A DNA stretch of 64,000 nucleotides, taken from positions 11,590,501 through 11,654,500 of the forward strand of contig NC_003280.10 in the NCBI RefSeq assembly GCF_000002985.6, in the 5' to 3' direction. This DNA is from Caenorhabditis elegans. Lineage: Eukaryota; Nematoda; Chromadorea; Rhabditida; Rhabditidae. This document shows positions 1-14,178 of this stretch, in pieces (positions within the stretch are counted from its first letter, which is position 1; every line of letters begins with the position of its first letter). Made by a program: the position numbers and the translations under genes. The notes under the pieces are model-generated. The model had not been told where the DNA came from, did no database searches, and was given only the letters and a program-made list of their open reading frames with translations.

Positions 1-1001
1 TTGACGTCTCATTCGATCCATATATGCATCCTCGGCTTGACACTGAGCACAGATTTCATTACCGTAATAGTCTTCATCAAATTTTGTAATTGTTGCTTTG
101 ATTTTCTGAAAACAAATTTTTGGTTTTTTAGTGAACTTCTCGTCGTTGGCAAATTTGGTAATCGTACCTCATTACCACTTTCGAATCGAATATTCCCCAG
201 GTTTTGTTCAATCTCAATCATAGGATCCTGATATTGTCGCTCTGCTCCGAATCCATTCATTACACCTCTATCCACGTCTCTCCCAATATTCTCTCCCAAA
301 TTGAATTTCATGTTCATTGGAGGTGTAGATATTCCACGTGGCATTGGATCGTTCGGATAGATTTCCGATGGAAGATCCATTTTATAACGATCAATGTTGG
401 GTAAGGAAGTGTCAGCACCACCCATAAGATTGGCGGGAAGAACTGGAAATGCTAGAAAAAATACAGGAGAAAATATTAATCTTTTTTTTTTTGAAATATT
501 GAGATTTGTTGCTAACCTGGCAAATCGGAGATTTGCTAGTCGAATTAAAAAATGTTAAAAAAGGAAAACTTATAAGTTACAATGAAAACACATAAACTTT
601 TAATAAATCGTAAGAAAAACTATGAAAACTTTGAAATTACAGTACTCTTAAAGGCACACAATTTCCGCATTATGAAGAAACCTACAGTAACCCTGATGAA
701 GAAACCTACAGTAATCTCACCTAAACTCGCATCATCTCTTCCAAAATTCGAGATATTCGCCGGAAGATCCATCATTTCTCGACTGGGATCCGGATCTGTC
801 AAATAATGATGCATCCCGGCAATTGGTGGGGTTCCATTCATTGGTGGTGGTGTGTCTAAAGGTGAAACTGAAAATTAATTATTTGTTGTGAAATCTGATT
901 TTCTTAATTCTACATTGTGTTGTATAATTCTTCATCATTCTCGGCTCATCTGGTGGACGGAATCGTGGAGCTTCAAAGTTATCCAGTGCTTCTGAATTCA
1001 T
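1..1001 (-). CDS. Unrecognised protein, 5' part only (3' end beyond window)
   Basis: Four exons join cleanly in phase on the minus strand: 1001-914, 867-721, 451-168 and 105-1, the last running off the window. The start ATG is 1001-999 and the protein begins MNSEALDNFEAPRFRPPDEP. The visible part (about 207 residues) is rich in Pro, Asp, Met and Asn and looks disordered. Short motifs such as DPDPSREMMDLP and NIDRYKMDLPSEIYP have a loose repeat feel. The last exon reads KIKATITKFDEDYYGNEICAQCQAEDAYM, whose CxxC pair might start a zinc-binding module. I do not recognise the family and infer no function. Splice sites used are donors gtagaa, gtgag and gtacga with ttttcag/ttctag acceptors. Confidence 0.72.
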
Positions 1002-2051
1002 CGTTTAATTATAGTTTCGTAAAAGATTCGACATTTAATTTTAAAGGCCCACGCTGCTTTTCCAAATGGGTCCCGCCACGATCGCAGATATAGTAGTGTT
1101 TCAAATTTCACATATTTGTTGATTTAATATAGACAAATAAGTTTTGTAATTAAGAAATTCCAATTCCGCAAAAAATGTTTTTTTCTAATCTAAAACCAAT
1201 GCCGGAGGGGGGGGGTGTGCGCCTTTAACTGATTACGGTAGTTTAAAAAATCGATTTCGCAACTTTCTTCTATTTTTATAGGTTTTTTGCTGTTGGTTTA
1301 TTTGTATTTTGAAATTTTTTGGTCAATATCAAAAAGGGAGCAATCAATTAAGAAAATTAGAGGAAACAACTACCGTACTCCGCTTAAAGGCGCACACGTC
1401 TTTTCAAGAAAATAACACCATTTCTTTTGTTTGTTCCAGGACCCAGAAACATAATTTCTATCTATATTCACTTCACATGATTCAAACCTCTTATCTTATC
1501 AGCTTCACTCGGCTCTCGATTTCCCATACGATCATAAAAGTAGACTTTTCCGTACCGCATCCGCAATAATTATAATAGTATTTATATAAATAGGAGGTGT
1601 CCTAGAAAATTGAAAAACGCTAAACTAATATAATGACTTGTTGGCGGGTGAGCTCCCTCCGAGATTCAGAATTAGTGCACACTTCACTGCACCAACTAAA
1701 CTTCCGTAGGTATCTACGAAAAGCAGATCTGCACCGGAAAAGAGGTAAACATTCAGTTTTATTTATATTTACTTTTACTCAGCCTACAAGTTTGAATTTT
1801 GCTTATGAAAAGTTGAAACTTCTTCGATCCCAGCATACTAGAGGTGTTCCCAGTTTTCTCAATGCTCAACAAGTGCATAGTATGCACTGCATACCGGAAA
1901 CCACATTTTATTGGTCGAATCGCTGGGTATACCAGATTACATGCAATAAATTAGGGAAGGCAATTGGTGAGGGAAATATAATCACAGAGTGGGAGAAAAG
2001 ACGAGATGGTGAGAAGGCACTTGGGGTGGTTTGGGCAGAAGACGGGACGCT
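1002..2051. other. Intergenic: palindromic repeat and gfat-1 3' UTR
   Basis: No gene is supported here. The left half holds repeat family A: a partial arm at about 1044-1082 and an inverted pair at about 1216-1400. A minus-strand AATAAA (plus-strand TTTATT at 1758-1763) lies about 290 bases past the gfat-1 stop and is the likely polyadenylation signal. The plus-strand open frame 1633-2100 is antisense to the gfat-1 terminus and is not a gene. Confidence 0.6.
1216..1400. repeat. Family A palindromic repeat, inverted copy
   Basis: The left arm (from 1216) carries TGTGCGCCTTTAA followed by ATTACGGTAG. The right arm (to about 1400) carries the reverse complement, CTACCGTA then TTAAAGGCGCACA. This is the same motif pair as in other family A copies at 11.0-11.4, 41.8-42.1 and 59.3-59.7 kb. 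A partial arm with a GGGTCCCGCCACGA core lies at 1044-1082. Confidence 0.75.
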
Positions 2052-4882
<2,831 letters not shown>

Positions 4883-6424
4883 TTTGGATGGTTAGTATAG
4901 GTGATACCCTGAAAATTATAAATGTTTATGAAAAGGCAGAGATTTAAATAATGCAAATTTGAGGAGAAACGTGGTGAAAATGGAAATTATGTAAAAGCGA
5001 ACACATAACACGAATATGAATGAATGGATGAATGAGATTTAGAGGAGGGATTGCGACAAGTTCAGTGTAAACATTAGAAGGAATGGGCTGTGATGACCCG
5101 AGAAACGGCCGCTCCTCCCGTCTCCGCCGAAGCACCAGATACCATCTTCAACGGCCCGAACGAGGAGCCTCTTGATACTATTCTCTCGTGCCCTTTCAAT
5201 AAGAAAGAGGCACGAGACGGCAGACACTTTTTGCTGCCTTTTTTGCCGTGTTGGACCACCCCAAAAACAGCACGATTAGGAGGAATTGTGAGAGGAGCGC
5301 GAAAGGAGAGAAGCCGAGAGATAGGCGGAGAAGAAGAGGAATAGAGAAACTAGGGAGACGACACGTGGAGCTCGACTCTTTCATTTCAATTTAAACATAA
5401 AATTAATTTCCTTCCTACTAGCAGGTCAGGTGTTAAAACAATAAATACACCTCATAACTTTTTAGCCTTTGAAAAATTGATAACGGCATACGGTTCTAAT
5501 TTCCGGCTGGCGCATCACTGACCAACATCAGGACGAAAATTCTGTGAACCGATTCATCAAAAAATGTCTGAATACGTTGCAAGAAAGTGAAAATAGAAAG
5601 ATCTCCGGCCAACTGATAACTGATAGCAGTTGGCTGACAAAGGTCAACTTTTAAATTTCTGCCCCACCGTTGCAGATATAAAATATTTGAAGGGAAAATG
5701 TTAGATTTGAGATCAAAGCACAAGCGACACGTCCAGCATTGAGAACAGTAAATTTGCATGAGAATATAGAAAAATTTTCTGCGAAAAAGCTGACGTTAAA
5801 TATACGTTGCGTAGCGGTGAGAATGCAGATAAGGGGTCAACGAACAAAACAATAAGGAGAACACATCGAAAATCAAAAGATAATGAAGAGAACGACTCGC
5901 CTTTATAGACATTTTGCCGCCATTTGTTTTAATGAACTCTGCTCTTTCTTTTTTCGAGAACGATCGAAAGATCATCAAAACACAGTGTGTAGTTTGATGC
6001 CGCGGGTCTCGCAACGCTCCGGTTGAGACAGGTGTGCGCCTTTAAGTATACGGTAGGTGAGAATCCTCACTGAGGATATTTTCAGGCATGGAAATTTTCA
6101 AATTAAATGAAGAAAATATCTAAATCAAAATTTAAACCATCAACCTCTGCACAGAAAATTTTTCCTTTCCAAATATACATGGTAGTCTTGCGTCAGATCG
6201 GTAATATAGATCTTCCGCAATCTGATGACCTCTTCTTGAAGAAGATCTTCACGTGAAACCCACAGAAATCAGAAAAATTTGTTATTTTCAAATACTGCAC
6301 GGATACAATCGTGTCTGTGAAAGATCGACCGGAAATTTAAAAAAAATGAGAAAGAAGTCAGAAATATAGTGATAAAAAATGGTAATCAAAACAGGTATCA
6401 AACAAAAAAACAATGAAATAAAAA
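4883..6424. other. gfat-1 upstream region and npp-5 3' side
   Basis: No convincing gene. 5060-5390 is GC-richer than its surroundings and is probably the gfat-1 promoter or a non-coding first exon; short open frames occur on both strands but without a coherent protein. A single family A arm sits at about 6000-6052 (GTCTCG motif, then TGTGCGCCTTTAAG and ACGGTAG). The 3' UTR of npp-5 falls at the right side; I found no canonical polyadenylation signal for it. Confidence 0.5.
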
Positions 6425-9305
6425 TTATTCGACTTTGAGATTGAGTTCTGCGTAGAAAGCTTTGATGAAAACCATCCATTCCTGATCGAGCCCGAGGTCA
6501 TTATTGAAGCTTGTGAAGAAATCGTTGAAATTTGTGGTATCGTCGAGTCTCACGGCGGCTTGTGCAAGAAGGATGAAGAATTGCGGGAGGAAGAGATTCC
6601 GAATCTCCTGAATTTCTTTCCGGTGTACACGCATTGGATCTCCATTAGCACGTGGGCTCAAAAAGTACTCCGGGCGCACACCAATATTGTTAACCAGCCC
6701 ACGGAGCATCGGAAGAACAGTCTGAAATTTCAATTTTTTAAAATTTTTTTCACAACAATTTATTCTAAAAATCCTACATCTAAATGTTGTTGAACCATTC
6801 CAACTCGCGTATTATGCTCGGCGGCTCTCTTTTTGAGCACCTCTTCCCGCAGAGTTTGCTCAGCACGAGCTCGGACTCTCAGTGAAGCTTCCCAGTCAGC
6901 AGCTGTGGTGTTGTCGAGTCGTTTGACTCCTCCGATCATGGAAAGCTCATCATCAGTGATCGGTGTGTACTTGAACATGAGCCCAAGTTTCAGAGCAATA
7001 GTGATCATGAAGTTGTTCACATCCTGAAAATTCGGATTTTAAAATGGCCAATATGAAATTGAATATTATTCAGCAGCGAAATTTTGAGTACGGGGTCTCG
7101 ACACGACAAATTTTTGTTCAATACGAGACGGTTTGCACCTTTAAAGATTACTGTAATTTTAACCAGTGGTTAAAGATTCCGCTGATTTGGATAAGAAATC
7201 ATACCACGAAAGAGCAGAGCCCATAAAATTCCAGAGCCGCGTGTTCGATTTTATTAATTGCCAGCTGCGATCCAGGTTTTTGCTCAAACAGGGTTCCATC
7301 AGTGATCAGTGAAAGTACAGTTGCTTCATTTTCAACAGCTTGTGACAATAGCTTAGGAACTTCGAAATGAAGCGCTTTTCGAATAATTTGCCTAATTACA
7401 GACTCGTCAATCGGTGTCGACAGCATCACTTTACGAACTAGTCGATTACATTCTTCAAGAGCAGCCAGTGCAGTCTCTTCTCCACCTATCAAAAGCCAAT
7501 GCCAGTGATCAATCTGCTCTTCCAAAGTTACAACCTTCGTTTTGTCATCTTTTCTGATTTGCTCAATAAGTGTGCACGCACAGCGTCCGAAATCAATGTC
7601 AGATTGTTTCAGCGACTCAGCCAGGATTTCACGTTCTTCATCAGAATCGACAGCTGAAAAGAGAATTTTTTTAAAAATCATCATCAGTTTTTAAATTACC
7701 TTTCATAGTCTCCACAATCTCTGGAAGCTTCATATCTTCTGGGAGGAATCTTGAATAAAATGCAGCCATTTTCTTGTGTGATGAGGTTCCACTGCGTGCA
7801 CGAAGATCATCGAATCCAAGAATAATTACAGCATTTCCATCGTCATTTGGTTCGAAACCACTCGCATAAGAAACTGCGACGAGGTGGAAGAAGATGTCGA
7901 GTGCGAGCATGTTCACTTGACAATTTTTATCATTTGGAACAAATTCTCCGACTGTTTCATTTGCGAACTTGTACAGATCTTCAATGTCATCATTGAGCAT
8001 GTCATCGATCACTCGGAGTAGGATGTATACTTCTTTGGTACGATCAGCCTCTGATCTCAGCTCATCTAAGATTGATTTTGAAGTTAGTGGAACGTTGAAC
8101 AACGTCGAAATAGTTTCCTGTGTCATGGCTCCCTCGGCGGCAAGAATTCTTGCGAGAACTGCAGAATTTGCATATGCCCATACTTTTTCAATCACTGACT
8201 TTCCAGCTTTTAGCATTGGTTGGATATTCCCACGAATCGCAGAAATCAGCATCCAGTAAGCATCATCTTCGCTCCCCTGCGATTGTTCTATCAATTTCTG
8301 TGTCATCTGGTAGTACTTTGCGCGTCGAGATCTTTTATATTCCCCAAAGTTCTGTTTAGATGCCTCTAGTGGAATATCAAGTGGGTTCCGGAGCATCGAG
8401 TGAAGCTGAAGTTGAGCTCCGATCGCTCCCATTCCTAGATCAATGGCTAAATTCGCAGCTTTGGAAGTTTCTCCACTTCGAATTAATTGGAAGAAAACGT
8501 TCATCGCCATTTGCTCGAGAGCTTGATCTTCTTTGGTACCAGGAGCATCTGGATCCAGTGAAGCATCTTTTGGAGCATTGGCTGCTCCAAATGTTGGTCG
8601 TTTCAAAGCCATCATTGAATTGATTCTAGAAGATTTGATTCCTTCGAGTTTCCGAACTTTGTCTCCAAGACCTTTTTCATATTGCTGTTCGCTGATCGCT
8701 TTCTCACTCCAAAGAAGAAGAGCCTAAAAAATTAGAAATTATGTGTTTAATTGAATAAAAAGTCTAAGATCTTACATAAATCCTTCTAAACTCCACATCT
8801 TCTACAACTAGTTTGCTAAGCAAAGAAACTTCCACAGTCTCATCATATTCATGAGCCAACGCGGTATAAATTGAAAGAACACTGGCGATTTGCACGGCTT
8901 CATTCGCGTATTTTTGTGAACTGGCGGAATAATTAGATCCTGCAGGAAGTTTTCGAGTCTGCATTTCTACTTCTGAATAGATCTGAAAAAATATTACATT
9001 TATCAGAGGCCTTTTTCAAGTGAATCAAACCTCATGAAGTCTGGTCCACATAAGTGGCGAGATTTGCCCTTGAGGAATATCGAACTCTCCGAAAGCCAAT
9101 GCACATAATTCGTGGTACAGTTTTTCTGAGAGATTTGTGTGAACTGCAAATTATATATTTTTAAAATAGTTTTCCTTTCGCATCGAGTGTTAAACTCACA
9201 AATTGTAGTGTATTTGAAAGCGGTTTCATTTTTGCGCGCGATTTCATCGTTAGAGTCGTCGAAGGAGTTGGAAGAATTGTCCCCCGAAGCGAACAAGTCT
9301 GTCAT
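6425..9305 (-). CDS. npp-5: Nuclear pore protein Nup107 homologue
   Basis: Scaffold nucleoporin of the Nup107-160 (Y) complex at the nuclear pore, also located at kinetochores in this group (known of the family). Exons are 9305-9200, 9143-9031, 8982-8776, 8723-7700, 7653-7205, 7023-6778 and 6721-6425; all phases agree and give 813 residues. The start MTDLFASGDNSSNSFDDS is a short acidic, serine-rich tail. The rest is alpha-helical without catalytic motifs, as expected for Nup107, including ALLLWSEKAISEQQYEKG and a tail ending FYAELNLKVE. It is shorter than vertebrate Nup107 (about 925 residues), mainly at the N-terminus. Identification rests on overall character and gene order beside gfat-1 rather than on one diagnostic motif. 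A family A repeat arm lies in the intron at about 7090-7160. Confidence 0.82.
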
Positions 9306-11024
9306 TGTGCTAAAAATATTTTTTTAAAGGAAAATAAAGTTTTAAAAACTACATGAAACAGAAAAAAAAATCGTTTTACACGACGAAAACCCTTCGAAAT
9401 TTGAAAATTTTTGCTTAAACGAAAATAATGGTAGTGCGCTCCATTGAGAACACAATGCGCGGACTTTCAAAAAAGAGGGGTTTATTCAGGTTTTCATAAC
9501 TTTTTTGAAACACAGAAATGGAAGAAATTGCAATTTGAAACTTTTCCGAGTAGTGCCTTTCATCTTCAAATTGTTTAATAAGGTGCAATCAGCTATAAAA
9601 AACAAAAATGAGAGCCGACGTTATGGGTTGATGAGAGCTCTTATTTTAAAGCACATCGTATTTTTGCGTTCCAGTAGCAGCTATCCTCTAAATCATCTGT
9701 TTTGTGTGCATTGTGACTGTCTATAAATCGATCAATACGTGCTCCTACGCTTGCGTTTGCTACTTACATAAGGATATATTCTTTGAACCACATGTTTTGT
9801 GTGAATTGAGACTGTGTATAAGAATGTAAGGAGGAGAGGGGCCGTTCGTATCGTTCGTCTTATGCACAGGCTCAATGCACACAAAACAGGGTATATTGTA
9901 TACTCAAATTAGAGAAAAACATATGGAGAGGACAATAGACCAAAGTTTTGATTTAATAACTAGAATGGAACCATTTCTGGAGCACTATTTCGTACGAAAA
10001 GCTTGCGGCTTTGTGCAATCAATCTCCTAGGACTTTGGCGGCCTGTCCATTTTTGTTATGTTCGAACAATTGAAAAAGTTATTTTTTTAAAAATTCAGGA
10101 GAATTCTATAAATTATTTAAAAAGTTATATTCAATATGTTGGACTGCTTTCTGTTTCTAGGGAAGAAACCTACACCTCCTCCTCTAAAAAGTCCTTATAA
10201 GGGGACTATAGACCAAAAAAAAGATTCCTTGTAAAAAAATGTTTGCCCTTTTTTGGTACTTCCTTCCTTGGGCTTCTCAAGTGTAATCCATCACATCAAT
10301 TACACCAACCGACAAGAAAACCAAAAAAAAAAAACGAAAAGATGCTAGTTTTGCATGGGAGCCGTAGTGCACCTCTTCTTTTTCGTCTCTCTTTGTTTCT
10401 GCCTCTCCACTCCTTCACCCACTATTTCCAGCTCACCGAGCCATATTTAGTAGCTTCATATCTTTAGTTTATCAATCATATTTGTTAAAATTAATTTCGA
10501 GTATTTTCATCGCTAAATACCTGCTTTTCAAAATCGTCGCCACCTATTCCCAAAATCGATCACCGGATTTTTTTCTGCCGACTTCAGTTAAAAGACAACA
10601 CAAAATGCAATGGTAAAAGGTGAGTTTGGAACAAGTTCTGCAAAAAAAACGAGAGAGAAGACCCCCGAAACTTGATAGTGTGGGAGAGGAGGAGCATAAG
10701 AAAGAAGAAAAAAAAGATGTATTGAATTTCGAACATCATGTTGAATTACAACAAAAAATACGCAGATATTTTCAACTTTTTGCGTTTATTAAAAAATTAA
10801 TGCATATTTTCAAAATGTTTAAAGCCGCTGATAAACGTTCAGATTTAAATTAATGAAAATTTTTACAAATTTCTAATAGTATGCCAATTAAAAATCAATT
10901 AGTTTTAGGCTTTCCATTGAAAGTAAACTTTACAGAAAAATCTCAATTTGTACCATTTGGCTTTACATATATTTTTTCAGAGAACTATTGTTCCAGACGC
11001 GAACTTTTGAGCCAAAATTAAGGT

Positions 11025-11390
11025 ATCTGGTCTCGACACGACAAATTTCTGAAAGTTAGTAAAGTGGTGTGCGCGTTTAAATAGTACACTGTAATTAATG
11101 TAATTTCAAACTGTCGCTGCTGTAGAATTTTCATCGATGTTTTATATGTATGTGTTTCTATTATTTTATTTCAATTTTTTTAAAAATAAATTTATTTTAA
11201 ATTTGGTATCGAACAACTTCAAAAAGTCGATTAAAATAAAATCGCAGCAATGAGCCTCTGAAATTACAGTTCTATTTAAAGGCGAATGCTCTTCTGCATT
11301 TAACAGACATTTATCGTGTCGAGACCGTACCGTAATTACCGTAATTTTGGCGCCAAAATCGCAAAATTTGGCGTCTGGTTCATACGTCGA
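11025..11390. repeat. Family A palindromic repeat, complete inverted copy
   Basis: The left arm has GGTCTCGACACGACAAAT, then GTGTGCGCGTTTAAA and TACACTGTAATT. The right arm has AATTACAGT, TTTAAAGGCG, TGCATTTAACA and TCGTGTCGAGACC in reverse order. The spacer of about 140 bases is AT-rich and has no open frame, so this looks like a non-autonomous palindromic element. Confidence 0.8.
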
Positions 11391-12984
11391 TGTCCCATTT
11401 AATTTTCCCAAAAAAAACTATTCGGCCATTTTTTTCAAAATTCAAAACGGTGATACATGCTCAAAATGAACTATAAGTGTAAGTTCATTTAAAGCGTGAA
11501 TTCGATTTATTTTCGTTTCATGCATCTCGTGTTTGGTATCTCTGGAGACTACACTGCGTGCTTTTAGAATAGATAATATCACTAAATTCACACACTTTTC
11601 ATTTTTAAAAATTCCAAAATGCTCTGAAATATTTTTGATTTGTGATTTTACTAAAAGGTGTGCGCTACAACTTTGGTTGCTCATTCCTCGGCTGTTTTTT
11701 GTTTTTTTGGAAAACTGTCAATTGAAGAAATAATTTTCAATTCTTTTTCTATTTTTTTGTGATTATATGTTTATTGATATCTTCAAAAGAAAGCGAGATA
11801 TACCCAATTGGGTACATCACTAATAAAAAATATATGGTAAACCATGGTATTTTAAAAAATTTCTTCGATTTTTCTCTTCTTGAAAACCATATTACGGTTG
11901 AATGTTCAATTTCAAAATTTAGAAACCAATATAGACATTACATACCAAAATTAAAATTTCTGATTGTGAGCAACTGTATTTTTGGAGAGTTCAAAAAGTG
12001 ATAACCTTGTTTTACTAGTTGATTGCCAATTGTTTGATATGTGTGTCATAAAATGTTTATATGAAATTTGAAACTATCATATTTTGTCTATAGTTCTCTC
12101 TATCTCTCTTCTTTCCTCTCTCTTGTCCTCCTTCCGGTGTCTGCCCCCAACAAAATCCGAACACAAAGCTTTCTTCGCTCCCGTGAGCCATCCTCCAATC
12201 ATCAGCTCCTGTGGGCGAAGACATCCGTACTATTACGAGATAGTGTGCATTTCGACAAGACCCAGACTGATCAAGAGCCGGGATCCCTCCCGCAAGGATT
12301 GTGTAAAGGGCTGAGTTCTCTGTCAAAGAGCACTAGCTCTCTTTTTCTCCGGGTGCTCTTCCTAATAACTTTCTTCGAGAGCTCCCCACTCCATCCCCGC
12401 CAACCGATTGTTTCACTCGCTCCCATCCGTTGCATTTTATGCCACATCTTTGATTCAATTTATATAGAAAATTTGAAAGCCAGATGAATTTTGTGTGAAA
12501 ATCTAGTGAATTTCTAAAAATTTTCTGTTCTTCGAGATCCGTGACTCTTGTTCTAAAATTTACAACAATTTATGAAATTCCGATGTTGAGAAAAAATGTT
12601 TCCAACTAGATTTAGGGTTAATTTGTTAATTTGAAAGCAGCCTGGGCCTAGTATTCCTCAATCTTTTTTCCGACTTCTGAAGCACACCAATATTCTCTGG
12701 CCTAACTGAGACAAGTATTTGGCGCCAACTTCGAGTAAAAAACTTTTTAACTGAATATTCACATAATCAGTGATGAATTTCCAGTGATTCATTTCCTTGA
12801 TAACTTTTTTGAAATTTGAACTGTGTAAGAAAGAAGCTTGCCACAAAAAATAATAAAGAAATACATTATCTATCTGAAAACTGATAAGAAAAAAATCAAT
12901 TTTTATTAATTTGTTACACTTTTAATGTTATAATTTATCGATTCACGATTGGTCCCGGTGATCAAAATCAAAGATATGCGGCAT

Positions 12985-13150
12985 ATTTTTTTTGAAATTT
13001 ATATAGAAATTTAGCGAAAAATTTTTGCCTTCTGGAAATAAATTTACCTTTAAGTAAAAATTTTTGTGAAGTTGCTCAAAAATTACTTCAAAGTCGATCG
13101 GCTCATTGCGACTTCGAGACAGTTTTTGAGCAACTTCTCAAAATATTTAA
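12985..13150. repeat. Family D inverted repeat (GAAGTTGCTCAAAA)
   Basis: GAAGTTGCTCAAAA at about 13067-13080 is followed by its complement TTTTTGAGCAACTTC at about 13123-13137, with 'CTTCAAAGTCGA' between. The same arrangement recurs at about 24925-25090 and, more diverged, at 56715-56815. Confidence 0.65.
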
Positions 13151-13456
13151 TCAAAAATAAAACTTTTCTCTGAATTTCCAGTATACATATAACTCGTAGA
13201 ATAAAATTGGTCGATTTCCAACATAGGACTGAAAATGAGAAAAATTTTGGAAATTTTAGATCGGCTTCAAACAATTTTCTTGATTCCTAATTCTTGTTTT
13301 TTTTTAAATTACGAAACCAGGTTGCTAACTTGAATTCATAACCTCTCACTTTGAAAAAAAAAAGAAACTTAAAAATAAATATAATACCTTTCTAAATTTA
13401 GCAAATTTTCGTGTGGATATCACACAAAATCCAAAATAAAATTTCCATATTCCAGA

Positions 13457-14120
13457 ATGCGCAAAACCGATGATGGTGGTGGAAGTGGTCGTCTATCGAG
13501 TTCGTGTTCATCGATCCGTAGTTCCAACTACTCAAGATCCTATACTCCAAGGTGAGAAATAACTCGGTTTCCATGCCAACGTCTTCTACCAATTCTCTCT
13601 TTTTCTTTTCTCCGTCGGATTAACGACACATAGAAAAGTCGCAATGAGATGGATGTATTATGGAAAAGAGTGAGAGAAAACCGAGTAGTGTATTTGTATG
13701 TGTGTCTTGTGAAGCCGAATAATAACTTTTAACAATTTTTCTTTAATATCAAATTTATTTCAAAACTGGCAATTTTGAGAAAATAAACCTCTCAAAGTTA
13801 CCAGAAAAAATTAATTAATTAATGTTTGCAAATTTAACAAAAATTTAACTGAAAAATGAAAAATCTTTACAATTTAGTATTAAATTCAACTTCATCTTTA
13901 AAGGAGGACCCATAATTTTATTGCCAATCAATTGATTATTTTTATTTTAAAAAAAGTTATTTTCGGAAAATTATTGACAAAAGGTTTTTTATAATTTAAA
14001 TAAATTTTCTCTCATTTCTGATGTTTTTTTGTGAACCTTCCACTAAAATTTTAAATTGTATGCCTACGCCTGGCGTCACTCTTTACAATTAGTAACTGCC
14101 AAGTGGATCAACTACACGTG

Positions 14121-14178
<58 letters not shown>

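Larger units (their letters stand above)
9306..13456. other. 4.1-kb intergenic region with dispersed repeats
   Basis: No protein gene is supported. It contains the divergent promoter area for npp-5 (left) and the USP gene (right). A family A inverted repeat spans about 11025-11390 and a family D inverted repeat about 12985-13150. A pyrimidine-rich block at 12090-12130 leads into a GC-richer stretch to 12430 that could be the USP promoter or a non-coding first exon. The plus-strand open frame at 10620-10853 is Lys/Glu-rich with no splice context or recognisable motif and was not called. Confidence 0.5.

Noticed and set aside
10620-10853. Lys/Glu-rich plus-strand open frame
   Set aside because: No splice sites, no recognisable motif, AT-rich codons typical of intergenic DNA here.
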